From Falsiroseomonas sp050563545 (lineage in GTDB: Bacteria > Pseudomonadota > Alphaproteobacteria > Acetobacterales > Acetobacteraceae), in contig NZ_JBNXUM010000017.1 in NCBI RefSeq assembly GCF_050563545.1, positions 62,001 to 126,000 on the forward strand: a stretch of DNA of 64,000 nt, read 5' to 3'. A program made the translations under genes and the position numbers. Every line of letters begins with the position of its first letter. Position 1 is the stretch's first letter. The notes below the pieces were generated by a model. That model worked only from the letters and a program-made list of their open reading frames with translations, was not told the origin of the DNA and searched no databases. Shown here one piece after another: positions 50,983-59,441 of this stretch.

Positions 50983-52557
50983 CTAGTGCCTGAAGTGGCG
51001 CATGCCGGTGAACACCATCGCGAGGCCGGCGTTGTCGGCCGCGGCGATCACCTCGGCGTCCCGGATCGAGCCGCCGGGCTGGATCACGGCCGTGACGCCC
51101 GCCGCTGCGGCGGCTTCCAGCCCGTCGGCAAAGGGGAAGAACGCATCGGAGGCGACGACCGACCCCTTCGCCAGGCTCTCCGGCAGCTTCGCAATCTGCG
51201 CCGCGGCTTCCGCCTTCCAGGCCGCGATGCGCGCGGACTCCAGGCGGTTCATCTGGCCGGCGCCGATGCCGGCGGTCGCCAGCCCCCTGGCATAGACGAT
51301 CGCGTTCGACTTGACGTGCTTGCAGACGCGGAAGGCGAAGAGGAGGTCCGTCATCTCCGCATCGGACGGCGCGCGCTGCGTGACGACGCGTAGGTCGGGC
51401 GCGACGATCCGGCCGTTGTCGCGCGTCTGCGCGAGGAAGCCGCCGGCGACCGACTTCACCAGCAACCCCGGCGTCGCGGGATCGGGCATGCCGCCCGTCA
51501 GCAGCAGTCGCAGGTTCTTCTTCTTCGCGAAGATGGCCTTGGCGGCAGCGTCGGCATCGGGTGCGACCACCACCTCGGTGAAGATCGCGGTGATGCGCTC
51601 CGCCGCCGCCGCATCCAGGCTCCGGTTCGCCGCGACGATGCCGCCGAAGGCCGAGACGGGATCGCAGCGCAGCGCGAGGTCCCAGGCCGCGGAGAGATCC
51701 TCAGCCTCCGCCACGCCGCAGGGATTGGCGTGCTTGACGATGACGATCGCCGGCCGGTCGAATTCCGCCACGCATTCGAAGGCCGCGTCGGTGTCGTTGA
51801 GGTTGTTGTAGGACAGTTCCTTGCCCTGCACCTGCTCCGCGGTGGCGAGGCCCGGGCGCGCCGAGCCGTCCACGTAGAAGGCCGCGGCCTGGTGCGGGTT
51901 CTCGCCGTAGCGCAGCGACTGCCGCAGCACGCCGGCGACGGCGAGCCGCGGCGGGAAGGTCTCGTTGCGCTGGCCCGCGAACCAGGTGGAGATCGCCGCA
52001 TCATAGGACGCGGTGCGCGCGTAGGCGGCGTGGGCCAGGCGGCGACGCAGCGCCAGCGTCGTGCCGCCTTCCTCGAGTTCGGCCCGCACCTCGGCGATCT
52101 GCTCGGGGTCGGTGATCACCACGACGCTGTCGTGGTTCTTCGCGGCGCTGCGGATCATCGCGGGGCCGCCGATGTCGATGTTCTCGATGCAGGTCCCGAA
52201 ATCCGCGCCCTTCGCGACGGTGGCCTCGAACGGGTAGAGATTGACCGCGACCAGGTCGATCGGCGCGATCGAGTGCTGCTCCATTTGGGCGAGGTGTTCG
52301 GCCAGGTCGCGCCTGCCCAGCAGCCCGCCATGCACCTGCGGCACCAGCGTCTTCACGCGGCCATCCATGATCTCGGGGAAGCCGGTGTGCTCCGAGACGT
52401 CCTTGACGGGGATACCCGCCGCGCGGATTGCGCTCGCGGTGCCGCCGGTGGACAGGATCTCGGCGCCCTGGGCCGCCAGGAAGCGCGCGAACTCCACGAT
52501 GCCCGTCTTGTCGGAGACGGAGAGCAGGGCGCGGCGGACGGGAAGGCGGTCGGTCAT
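50983..52557 (-). CDS. purH: Bifunctional AICAR transformylase / IMP cyclohydrolase
   Basis: A 524-residue enzyme for the last two steps of purine nucleotide synthesis. The N-terminal MGS-like domain (RALLSVSDKTGIVEFARFL, STGGTASAIRAAGIP) gives cyclohydrolase activity; the remainder is the AICAR transformylase, with SLRYGENPHQAAAFYVDG, KHANPCGVAEAE and ASDAFFPFADGLEAAAAAGVTAVIQPGGS. ATG 52557 follows poorly conserved upstream sequence. The gene is followed at 9 bp by the carbonic anhydrase gene. Confidence 0.97.
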   Translation of the reverse strand: MTDRLPVRRALLSVSDKTGIVEFARFLAAQGAEILSTGGTASAIRAAGIPVKDVSEHTGFPEIMDGRVKTLVPQVHGGLLGRRDLAEHLAQMEQHSIAPIDLVAVNLYPFEATVAKGADFGTCIENIDIGGPAMIRSAAKNHDSVVVITDPEQIAEVRAELEEGGTTLALRRRLAHAAYARTASYDAAISTWFAGQRNETFPPRLAVAGVLRQSLRYGENPHQAAAFYVDGSARPGLATAEQVQGKELSYNNLNDTDAAFECVAEFDRPAIVIVKHANPCGVAEAEDLSAAWDLALRCDPVSAFGGIVAANRSLDAAAAERITAIFTEVVVAPDADAAAKAIFAKKKNLRLLLTGGMPDPATPGLLVKSVAGGFLAQTRDNGRIVAPDLRVVTQRAPSDAEMTDLLFAFRVCKHVKSNAIVYARGLATAGIGAGQMNRLESARIAAWKAEAAAQIAKLPESLAKGSVVASDAFFPFADGLEAAAAAGVTAVIQPGGSIRDAEVIAAADNAGLAMVFTGMRHFRH

Positions 52558-52643
52558 TCGGAGGCCTCGAGGGAGGTCGTGATGGCGCCGTATCGCGCCC
52601 AACGCCGCGGGCGGCAACGGGCTGCGGATGAAACCGCCTTCAC

Positions 52644-53777
52644 CTATGCGGCCGGCGAAGGGGCGCCCTGTTCCAGCAGCGCGACGGTCTTCGCGATGAT
52701 CTTGGGTTCATCGAAGCGGTCGAGCGCGCGCGCCCGCCCGGCATCCCCGAGTCGGCGACGCAGCGCGGGGTCGGCGGCCAGCTTCGACAGCGCCTCGGCC
52801 AGCGGCTCGACCGTCAGCGGCGGGACCAGGAAGCCGGTCTCGCCATCCACGACCTGTTCGCGCGGGCCGCGGATGTCGGTCGCGACGACGGGCAGGCCGG
52901 TCATCATGGCCTCGATGATGGACATCGGCAGGCCCTCGAAATGCGAGGGCAGGGCGAAGGCGTCCGCCGCGGCCAGCACCCGCGCGACGTCGTGCCGGTA
53001 GCCCAGTCGCTTCACGCGGCCGGGCAGCGCGGCCTCGGCGCGGGAGAAATGCGGATCGAGATCCTCGCCATGGTCGGTCGCCAGCCGCTCGCCGACGACC
53101 CAGAGCACGCAGTTCGCGGGCGTCGCCTGCATGGCCTGCAGTAGTTCCGGATAGCCCTTGTGGCGCACCAGGCGCGAGACCGCGACGACGACGCAGTCGT
53201 CGGGCTTCGCGCCGAGTTCCGCGCGGATCGCGGCGCGCGCCTCGGCATCGGGGTGATATAGCGCGGGGTCGCGCCCGTTCAGGATGGGGATCGGGTTGGG
53301 ATGGATGCCGAGGCGGCGGGCGTCGCCGGCCTCCTCCTCGCTGACGGTGAGGAAGACGTCGGTGACACGGCCCGCGCGGCGCTCGAGGACCAGCGACAGC
53401 TTGGCCCGCCAGGCCGGTCCGGGCTGGTTGAAGAGGAAGCCGTGGCAGGTGAAGGCAATGCAGCGGACACCACAGAGCCAGGCGGCACAACGCGCGATCA
53501 GGCTGCTGATCGGCATGTGCGCGTGGACGATGTCCGGCTTCTCGCGGCGGATCAGCGAGACCAGCGCGGCCAGGCACTTCGCCTGCGCGACGGGGTTCAA
53601 GCTGCGCGCCATCGGGATGTGCTCGACCCGGAAGCCTTCGCCTCGGGGGATGTCGAGAAGCGGCCCGTCCGCGCAGGCGCCGATCACGTCGTGGCCGCGG
53701 TCCCTCAGGCCGCGCATCAACGGCAGCAGGAAGTGGCGCAGCGAGAAGTCGACGTTCGTGACTTCGAGGATCTTCAT
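52644..53777 (-). CDS. GT4-type glycosyltransferase
   Basis: A 377-residue GT-B glycosyltransferase. KILEVTNVDFSLRHFLLPLMRGLRDRGHDV is the start of an N-terminal Rossmann domain; VVAVSRLVRHKGYPELLQAM and PSHFEGLPMSIIEAMMTGLPVVATDIRGPREQVVDGETGFLVPP are the classic GT4 donor-binding blocks with the EX7E motif. It likely adds a sugar to a surface polysaccharide or lipid-linked oligosaccharide. It sits between the heparinase-like gene and purH on the same strand. Confidence 0.9.
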   Translation of the reverse strand: MKILEVTNVDFSLRHFLLPLMRGLRDRGHDVIGACADGPLLDIPRGEGFRVEHIPMARSLNPVAQAKCLAALVSLIRREKPDIVHAHMPISSLIARCAAWLCGVRCIAFTCHGFLFNQPGPAWRAKLSLVLERRAGRVTDVFLTVSEEEAGDARRLGIHPNPIPILNGRDPALYHPDAEARAAIRAELGAKPDDCVVVAVSRLVRHKGYPELLQAMQATPANCVLWVVGERLATDHGEDLDPHFSRAEAALPGRVKRLGYRHDVARVLAAADAFALPSHFEGLPMSIIEAMMTGLPVVATDIRGPREQVVDGETGFLVPPLTVEPLAEALSKLAADPALRRRLGDAGRARALDRFDEPKIIAKTVALLEQGAPSPAA

Positions 53778-53897
53778 CTTGCCTCAGGCGCCGGCGCGCC
53801 CTCCGGGCGCCTGGCTGTCGCGCCTACGCGCGGTTGCGCGTGGGATCCAGGTTGCGCTGCGCGCGAGGCCGCATTCGCGGCCCGTTTGCTGTCCCAC

Positions 53898-55544
53898 CTA
53901 GCCCTCGCCCGGCCCCTGCATCGTCACGCGGCTGATCGCCCATTGCACGCTGGCGGCGCCGGCTTCGGCATAGAGCGCGACCTGCTGGCTGCGCCGCGGC
54001 TCCGCGGCCAGGTGGATGCTCTCCTCGATCGCGACGCGCGCGCCCTTCGCGCGGAGGCGCCAGCCCACGCCGGAGGGCAGGCGCAGCAGCACGCCGGCCT
54101 CGTCCTGCTGCAGGCTCGCGACCACCGCGGGATGCAGGTGGAAGCGGATGGCGAAGCCCGGCACCTCGACCTCCCGGTCGGGCTCCAGCACGTCTTCGCC
54201 GCGGAGATCGTCGCCGGATTCCGACAGATACAGACGCCGACGATGCCGCAACCCGTATTGCCGCAGCCAGCCATCATGCATGGCCTCCAGCCACTGCGCG
54301 CCGTTCGCCTCCTGCCGGTCGGCCTCGACCTTGTCCACGCGGCGGCCGAGGCCTTCGGGCTTCAGCTCGCTGGAATTGGTGTCCGCGAGGACCAGGGTGG
54401 AATGCGCGGCGGTCGCGCGCATCGCGTCGCGCCATTCGCCTTCGGCAGCCGGCGCGGCGCCGCAATTCACGATCAGCCGGTCGCGGCCGACCGACATCTC
54501 GAAGCTCAGCGTGCCGGCATGGGCGAAGCGGTCGGCGCCGCGCGGCAGCCCGCCGGGCGCAGCCTCCCGCTTGCCGGGCGGCGGCGCGCCGACGTCGCAG
54601 ATCACCAGCGTGCGGCTCGCGGCCAGGCGGTGGAAGCCGGTGTCGGGCAGCGCGCTCGGCGCGCGGCCGCGCGACTGCGCCTGGGTCAGCGCGAGGTCGA
54701 GCATCGCGGCCTGTTCCTCCCGCGTGCCGTTGAACAGCGCGAGGCCGCCATCGGCATGGCGCAGCAGCCGCAGTGCCGGCGCGGCGCGGTCCAGCACGGC
54801 GTTCAGGATCGGCGGCGCCTCCACCCCCGCGCCGTGCAGCAGGTTGCGGATCTCGATCACGTCCTGCAACGCGGCGAGCTGCTGCGTCGGGCTGCGCTCG
54901 ACATGCCCGCCATCCGGGTTGAACTGCCGCTCGAGTTCGGCGGGCAGGAAGCGCACGCAACGGCCGAGCCAGGTCTCCTCCTCGAGCGCCACCGCCGCGG
55001 CCATCGCGCCCTTCAGCGCGACGAGCGCGCCGCGATGCTGCGCCTCGGCCGGGAGTTCCGCGGTCACCTGGCGGGCGTCCTGCGCCATGCGCTGCATCAG
55101 CGCCTTGCGGAAGGCGTCGTCCGCCGTGGCGGCGAGGAAATCCCAATGCCCAAGCCAGGCGGAGATCCGCGCGCCGGCGACCTCCGGCGCTTCGGCCAGC
55201 GGATCGCCGCCCAGCGACAGCCAGTCAGAAGCCAGCGCGCGCCCGCGCAGCCGCGCGGCGTCGGTGCCGAGAGCGCGGAGGTCGCGCAGCCAGGCAAAGC
55301 CGTGCGCCGCGGCGCGCCAGGCGGGGCTGCCGCCCTGCTGGCCCCAATCCAGCAACCCGTCCTGCTCGGCCGGCCGCAGCGGGCGGACCGTGCCCATCAC
55401 CTCGAACTCGCCGCGCAGCAGGCGGGCGCCGCGCGCGGCGTCGCCGGGCCAGAGGTCGCGGAAGGCGCGCGCGGGACCGTCCGGCACCTTGATCGGCTTG
55501 AGGTTCGCCAGGATGCGACGCGCGCCGCGGAGGATGCCTTCCAT
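53898..55544 (-). CDS. Heparinase II/III family protein
   Basis: A 548-residue protein with an N-terminal helical toroid and a C-terminal beta-sandwich typical of heparinase II/III lyases: PAEQDGLLDWGQQGGSPAW and QFNPDGGHVERSPTQQ near the middle, and AHSTLVLADTNSSEL as the conserved beta-domain block. In alphaproteobacteria a heparinase-like gene of unknown substrate is regularly linked to purH. It starts 1 bp after the rpe stop (TGA, C, ATG), so the two are translationally coupled. No signal peptide is seen, which argues against a secreted polysaccharide lyase. Confidence 0.85.
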   Translation of the reverse strand: MEGILRGARRILANLKPIKVPDGPARAFRDLWPGDAARGARLLRGEFEVMGTVRPLRPAEQDGLLDWGQQGGSPAWRAAAHGFAWLRDLRALGTDAARLRGRALASDWLSLGGDPLAEAPEVAGARISAWLGHWDFLAATADDAFRKALMQRMAQDARQVTAELPAEAQHRGALVALKGAMAAAVALEEETWLGRCVRFLPAELERQFNPDGGHVERSPTQQLAALQDVIEIRNLLHGAGVEAPPILNAVLDRAAPALRLLRHADGGLALFNGTREEQAAMLDLALTQAQSRGRAPSALPDTGFHRLAASRTLVICDVGAPPPGKREAAPGGLPRGADRFAHAGTLSFEMSVGRDRLIVNCGAAPAAEGEWRDAMRATAAHSTLVLADTNSSELKPEGLGRRVDKVEADRQEANGAQWLEAMHDGWLRQYGLRHRRRLYLSESGDDLRGEDVLEPDREVEVPGFAIRFHLHPAVVASLQQDEAGVLLRLPSGVGWRLRAKGARVAIEESIHLAAEPRRSQQVALYAEAGAASVQWAISRVTMQGPGEG

Positions 55545-55545
55545 C

Positions 55546-56202
55546 TCAGCGTCCCCGGATCGCGGCGATCGCGGCCTTGTAGTCCGGCTTGCCGAAGACG
55601 GCGGTGCCGGCGACCAGCACGTCGGCGCCGGCTTCGATGCAGTCCCGCGCGGTCTCGGCGGTGACGCCGCCATCCACCTGCAGCGCGATCTCGCGCCCCG
55701 TCGCATCGATCATCGCGCGCAGCGCCGCAATCCTGGCGAGTTGGGAGCGGATGAAGGACTGCCCGCCGAAGCCCGGGTTCACCGACATGACCAGGACGAG
55801 GTCGCAGAGGTCGAGCACCGTCTCCACCGCCGCCAGCGGCGTCGCCGGGTTCAGCACCACGCCCGCCTTCTTCCCCAGTGCGCGGATGGTCTGCAGCGAG
55901 CGGTGCAGATGCGGCCCGGCCTCGGGGTGCAGGCTGATCCAGTCCGCACCGGCCTCGGCGAAGGCCGCGAGGAAGGGATCGGCCGGCGCAATCATGAGGT
56001 GCACGTCGAACGGCATGGCACTGTGCCGTCGCAGCGCCTTCACCAGCCCCGGCCCGAAGCTGATGTTGGGCACGAAATGCCCGTCCATGATGTCGAGGTG
56101 CAGCCAGTCCGCGCCGGCGGCCTCGATCGCGCGCACCTCCTCGCCCAGCCGCGCGAAATCGGCGGCGAGCAGCGAGGGGGCGATTCGGACCGGGCGGGAC
56201 AT
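55546..56202 (-). CDS. rpe: Ribulose-phosphate 3-epimerase
   Basis: A 218-residue TIM-barrel enzyme that interconverts ribulose 5-phosphate and xylulose 5-phosphate. APSLLAADFARLGEEV, HLDIMDGHFVPNISFGP, DVHLMIAPADPF, MSVNPGFGGQSFI and LQVDGGVT are the conserved blocks, with metal-binding His and Asp residues in place. ATG 56202 is canonical. It is the first gene of the rpe-heparinase pair. Confidence 0.97.
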   Translation of the reverse strand: MSRPVRIAPSLLAADFARLGEEVRAIEAAGADWLHLDIMDGHFVPNISFGPGLVKALRRHSAMPFDVHLMIAPADPFLAAFAEAGADWISLHPEAGPHLHRSLQTIRALGKKAGVVLNPATPLAAVETVLDLCDLVLVMSVNPGFGGQSFIRSQLARIAALRAMIDATGREIALQVDGGVTAETARDCIEAGADVLVAGTAVFGKPDYKAAIAAIRGR

Positions 56203-56250
56203 GCGACGGTTCTAGCCGTCATGCCTCCGCCACGGAACCACCGTGGGCGC

Positions 56251-56721
56251 TCATATCGGCAGCGCTGTCGTTCCCTTGACCCGCTCCATCGCGAAGCGGC
56301 CGGTGACCTTGCGCAGCGCCGGCACCGCCGCGACGAAGCGGCGGTAGAAGGCGTCGTATCCCGCCATGTCGGGCACCACGACCCTGAGCAGGTAGTCCAC
56401 GTCCCCGCCGAGCCGCCAGCACTCCACGATCTCCGGCAGGCTGTCCACCGCGGCGGCGAAGCGGCTGATCCAGTCGGCGGAATGGTCGCCGGTCTCCACC
56501 GCGACGAAGACCGAGATCGGCAGGCCGACGCGCTGCGGGTCCACCAGGGCGACCCGGCCGGTGATGACGCCCTGCTCCTCCATGCGCTTGATACGCTTCC
56601 AGCAGGGGGTGGGGGTGAGGCCGACCTCGCCCGCGATCTCGGCGAGCGAGCGGGAGGCGTCCTGCATCAGCAGGCGCAGGATCTCGCGGTCGATGCGGTC
56701 CAACTCCGCCATACCCGCCAT
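56251..56721 (-). CDS. Lrp/AsnC-family transcriptional regulator
   Basis: A 156-residue regulator: winged-helix domain (ELDRIDREILRLLMQDASRSLAEIAGEVGLTPTPCWKRI) and a C-terminal RAM ligand-binding domain (VVVPDMAGYDAFYRRFV). The second Met, 9 bp on (MAELDRID), is an equally good start. It is divergent from the Bug receptor gene at 56811, and the short shared region contains a palindrome at 56761-56773, which is where it would bind. Confidence 0.92.
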   Translation of the reverse strand: MAGMAELDRIDREILRLLMQDASRSLAEIAGEVGLTPTPCWKRIKRMEEQGVITGRVALVDPQRVGLPISVFVAVETGDHSADWISRFAAAVDSLPEIVECWRLGGDVDYLLRVVVPDMAGYDAFYRRFVAAVPALRKVTGRFAMERVKGTTALPI

Positions 56722-56760
56722 CTTGGAACTCCGTCATTGCTTCCTGCCTTCCGGGTAGCA

Positions 56761-56773
56761 CGAAAATCTTTCG
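56761..56773. promoter_or_regulatory. Palindrome between the Lrp gene and the Bug receptor gene
   Basis: CGAAA-ATC-TTTCG, in the only AT-rich part of this intergenic region, about 38-50 bp before the Bug gene. A likely operator for the divergently transcribed Lrp-type protein. Confidence 0.45.
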
Positions 56774-56810
56774 CTTGCATCATTTCAGAGGAACGGCAGA
56801 ACGCCTTTCC

Positions 56811-57794
56811 ATGAACTCGCTCTCTCCCTTACCCCGCCGCAGCCTGCTCGGCCTGCTCGGCGCCGCCGCCCTCGCCCCGGTCGCCCATGCCCAGGCCAGC
56901 TGGCCCGACCGGCCGCTGCGGGTGATCATCCCCGTCGCGCCCGGCGGCAGCCTGGACATCCTCGGCCGCACCTTCGCCCGCGCGATCTCGCCGGCGCTCG
57001 GCCAGCCCGTGGTGGCGGAGAACCACCCCGGCGCGGGGTCGAACCTCGCCTTCGAGCTGGTGGCCCGCGCGCGGCCGGACGGGCTGACGCTGCTGGTGGG
57101 CTCCGACCCGCTGACCATCAACCCCTCACTCTACCGCCGCGTGGGCTACGACCCCGTGCGCGACTTCGCGCCCGTGATCGAGCTGGTGCGCGCGCCGCAG
57201 GTGCTGGTCGTGCATCCCTCTAGCCCGGCAACCGACCTCGCGAGCTTCCTGGCGCTCGCAAGGCGCGAGGGGGGCACGATGAGCATGGGCAGCCAGGGCA
57301 ATGGCTCGATCGGGCATCTCGCCGGCGCGGTGCTGACGCAGCGCACGGGCGTTGCCTTCACCCACGTCCCCTATCGCGGCGGCGGACCCGCCGTGGTGGA
57401 CGTGGTAGCCGGCCACCTGGACGCGCTGCTGGTCACGCTGCCTGCGGCCATCGAGCATATCCGTGGCGGCCGGCTGAAGGCGCTGGCGGTCAGCGGCCTG
57501 AACCGCAGCGCCGCCCTGCCCGAGGTCCCGACCATCGCGGAGCAGGGCCTGCCCGGCTTCGACGTCGTGACCTGGCAGGGCATCCTGGTGCCGGCCGGCA
57601 CGCCGGAGCCGGTGGTCGCACGGCTCAACGCCGTCCTGGCCGAGGCGCTGGCGAAGCCCGATGTCGCGGACAGCCTGGCGAGCCAGGGCTTTGACCTCCG
57701 TGGCGGCACGCCGCAGGCCTTCGCGGCGCTGATCCGCGAGGAAAGCGCTCGCTGGCCCGGCATCGTCAGGGTGGCCAACGCGACGGTGGAGTGA
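56811..57794 (+). CDS. Bug/TctC-family solute receptor
   Basis: A 327-residue periplasmic receptor of the tripartite tricarboxylate type. Signal peptide with RRSLLGLLGAAALAPVAHAQ, then WPDRPLRVIIPVAPGGSLDILGRT, ENHPGAGSNLA and HVPYRGGGPAVVDVVAG, the canonical Bug motifs. No TctAB gene is adjacent. Its divergence from an Lrp-type regulator suggests that its expression is controlled by an amino acid or related ligand. Confidence 0.92.
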   Translation: MNSLSPLPRRSLLGLLGAAALAPVAHAQASWPDRPLRVIIPVAPGGSLDILGRTFARAISPALGQPVVAENHPGAGSNLAFELVARARPDGLTLLVGSDPLTINPSLYRRVGYDPVRDFAPVIELVRAPQVLVVHPSSPATDLASFLALARREGGTMSMGSQGNGSIGHLAGAVLTQRTGVAFTHVPYRGGGPAVVDVVAGHLDALLVTLPAAIEHIRGGRLKALAVSGLNRSAALPEVPTIAEQGLPGFDVVTWQGILVPAGTPEPVVARLNAVLAEALAKPDVADSLASQGFDLRGGTPQAFAALIREESARWPGIVRVANATVE

Positions 57795-57893
57795 AGGAAG
57801 GGGCGGCCAGTCCCCTTCTCGTCTCCGCACGCTTGCTGCGCCGCAGCGTCGCATTTGGTCGCTTGCCCTTGCGATCCACGCGAAGCGCAGGCC

Positions 57894-57926
57894 TTGTCCA
57901 CGGGGTTTTCCGCGAATCCATCCACA
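57894..57926 (+). promoter_or_regulatory. gcrA upstream region: GANTC site and DnaA-like boxes
   Basis: GAATC at 57914-57918 is a CcrM methylation site. TTGTCCACG (57894-57902) and CCATCCACA (57918-57926) each match the DnaA box TTATCCACA at 7 of 9 positions. In Caulobacter gcrA transcription depends on DnaA and its product reads GANTC methylation, so this layout is plausible. The rest of the 227-bp gap holds no recognised element. Confidence 0.5.
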
Positions 57927-58021
57927 GATTTCAGCGCGCTGACAGAAACCAGAACTTGTGTCCGGCCCCTGCGTTGCCCTACCGTATCTGGTGTTGGGGG
58001 GCTTTAGGGGAGGTTCCGGGC

Positions 58022-58498
58022 ATGGACTGGACCGCGGAGGCGATCGAGCGGCTCAAGGCGCTGTGGGCGGAGGGGCATTCCACGGCGGAGATCGGTCGCC
58101 GGATGGGCATCTCGAAAAATGCGGTGGTGGGCAAGGCGCATCGCCTGAGCCTGCCGGCACGCCCGAGCCCGATCCGGCGCGAGACGCTGGGCGCGGCGCC
58201 GCGCCCGGCCCAGCCGCGAACCCCGCGCCCGCCGGTGGCGCCGCGCACCACGCTGCCGCCGGTCATGCCGGCACCGGTCGCGGTGGCGCCGGTGGCCTCG
58301 CCCCCGCCGCAGCCCGCGGTGGTGCGAAGCTTCCCGCGCCTGTCGGCGACGCGGTCCTGCTGCTGGCCGATCGGCGAGCCCGGCAAGCCGGGTTTCCGCT
58401 TCTGTTCGTCGGACGCGATCATGGGCAAGCCCTACTGCCCGGAGCACGCCTCGGTCGCCTATGTGAAGGCCCGCGACCGGCGCGAGGACGCGGCCTGA
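58022..58498 (+). CDS. gcrA: GcrA cell-cycle regulator
   Basis: A 158-residue alphaproteobacterial cell-cycle factor that binds sigma-70 RNA polymerase and methylated GANTC promoters. The N-terminal DNA-binding block MDWTAEAIERLKALWAEG is followed by STAEIGRRMGISKNAVVGKA; a Pro/Ala-rich linker leads to the C-terminal SCCWPIGEPGKPGFRFCSS and YCPEHA that contacts polymerase. Length is slightly below the Caulobacter protein. ATG 58022 is preceded by GGGGAGG about 10 bp upstream. Confidence 0.95.
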   Translation: MDWTAEAIERLKALWAEGHSTAEIGRRMGISKNAVVGKAHRLSLPARPSPIRRETLGAAPRPAQPRTPRPPVAPRTTLPPVMPAPVAVAPVASPPPQPAVVRSFPRLSATRSCCWPIGEPGKPGFRFCSSDAIMGKPYCPEHASVAYVKARDRREDAA

Positions 58499-58546
58499 CA
58501 GCGGTCTTCCTTAAATTCACCGGATGGGCCGCGCCATCTTCGGCCC

Positions 58547-58855
58547 ATGCGGTTCCATGATCGTCACGAGCATCTGCAGTACCTTAAGGCGGAGTTCGTG
58601 GCACGCCGCATCGTCGACACGCCGGCCGTCATCGACGAGGCGCGGGCCTTCATCGACCGCTTCTGGCGCGATGACCCGCATGCCGCGCATTACCTCGCGA
58701 TCTGGGACGAACTGCTGACGGGCGCCCCGGCCGAGATCGCGGATCGCCTGACGGAAGACACCCCGCGCGGCCAGTATCTGCGGGAAACCTGCCCGCCCTT
58801 CGGCGTCATCACGGCCCGGCAGGTCGCGGAACTGCTGGACGGGATGGCTGGCTGA
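58547..58855 (+). CDS. Small protein upstream of the nucleotidyltransferase-like gene
   Basis: A 102-residue soluble protein, rich in helices and acidic residues (ARAFIDRFWRDDPHAAHYLAIWDEL). Not recognised. Its stop overlaps the ATG of the next gene by 1 bp (TGATG), so they form a bicistronic unit of small partner plus nucleotidyltransferase-like protein, an arrangement compatible with an antitoxin-toxin or partner pair. The downstream partner is now broken, so this gene may be a relic or an orphan antitoxin. Confidence 0.6.
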   Translation: MRFHDRHEHLQYLKAEFVARRIVDTPAVIDEARAFIDRFWRDDPHAAHYLAIWDELLTGAPAEIADRLTEDTPRGQYLRETCPPFGVITARQVAELLDGMAG

Positions 58856-59385
58856 TGCTGAAGCGCGCCGGCGTGGACCACATGCGGCGCTCCTCGGCCG
58901 CCATCCTGAACCACGACCGGTTCGTCATGATCGGCAGCGGCTCGGCGATCGCAACACAGCCGCGGCTGCCGCTTGCGATGATGCTCACCAGCGAGGTGGA
59001 CATCTATCCGGACGGCGTCCCCGATCCGAAAGACCTGTCAGATGTGCTCTCCACGTCGACGGCGTCGGCCCGGAGACCGCTATCCTGCCCACGGGCCGGC
59101 GCGACCGCCTGATCCCCTACACCAGCGCCGATGCGCCGGGTGTCAAGGCACTCTGCCTCGACCTCGTGGACCTGGCCGTCGCCAAGCTCTGCGCCGGGCG
59201 GGAGCGGGCGGGAGCGGGCGGGAGCGGGCGGGAGCGGGCGGGAGAAGGACATCGCCCGGCTGCGGGCCGCCGTGGAGGCGCGCCTGCTCGACCGAGGCTC
59301 CATCGAAGAGCGCCTGCCCGAACTGGCCGATCCCCGCGCGCCCGAACCCGCCACGCTGTCAGCCCGGCTCGACACCCTGGGCTGA
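58855..59385 (+). pseudogene. Nucleotidyltransferase-like gene (DUF6036 type), disrupted by frameshifts and a 10-bp tandem repeat
   Basis: Three segments of one protein lie in alternating frames. Frame 1: MLKRAGVDHMRRSSAAILNH to EVDIYPDG and KDLSDVL (58855 to about 59050), with the acidic EVD of a nucleotidyltransferase. Frame 2 from about 59052: HVDGVGPETAILP, RDRLIPYTSAD, LDLVDLAVAKLCAGRE. Frame 1 again after 59242: EKDIARLRAAVEARLLDRG to TGA at 59383. Frame 1 meets a stop at 59112. The second shift coincides exactly with five 10-bp repeats (59195-59244); with one unit the join reads AGREKDIARL. The family is inferred from GVGPET and LAVAKL-type motifs. It is most likely non-functional. Confidence 0.65.
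59195..59244. repeat. Tandem repeat, 10 bp x 5
   Basis: Five perfect copies of CGGGCGGGAG lie inside the nucleotidyltransferase-like coding region. Four extra copies relative to a single unit add 40 bp, shifting the frame by one. Such a tract can change length by slippage, so 1, 4 or 7 units would keep the second and third segments in one frame, while 5 does not. Confidence 0.85.
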
Positions 59386-59441
59386 AAACCCTTCCCGTCC
59401 TGGCCAAACTCCCCCATCTTCGGAGCAGCCTGTCACGGGGG

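Noticed and set aside
53785..53841. Two small GC hairpins between the heparinase-like and glycosyltransferase genes as a terminator
   Set aside because: Stems of 8 and 6 bp with no U-tract; short GC stems are expected by chance at this composition.
59195..59244. CRISPR-like array
   Set aside because: The repeats are 10 bp, contiguous and have no spacers; this is a simple tandem repeat.
59131..59385. Separate short gene starting at 59131
   Set aside because: Its first half is in the wrong frame relative to the nucleotidyltransferase-like segment and the second half is the displaced end of that protein.
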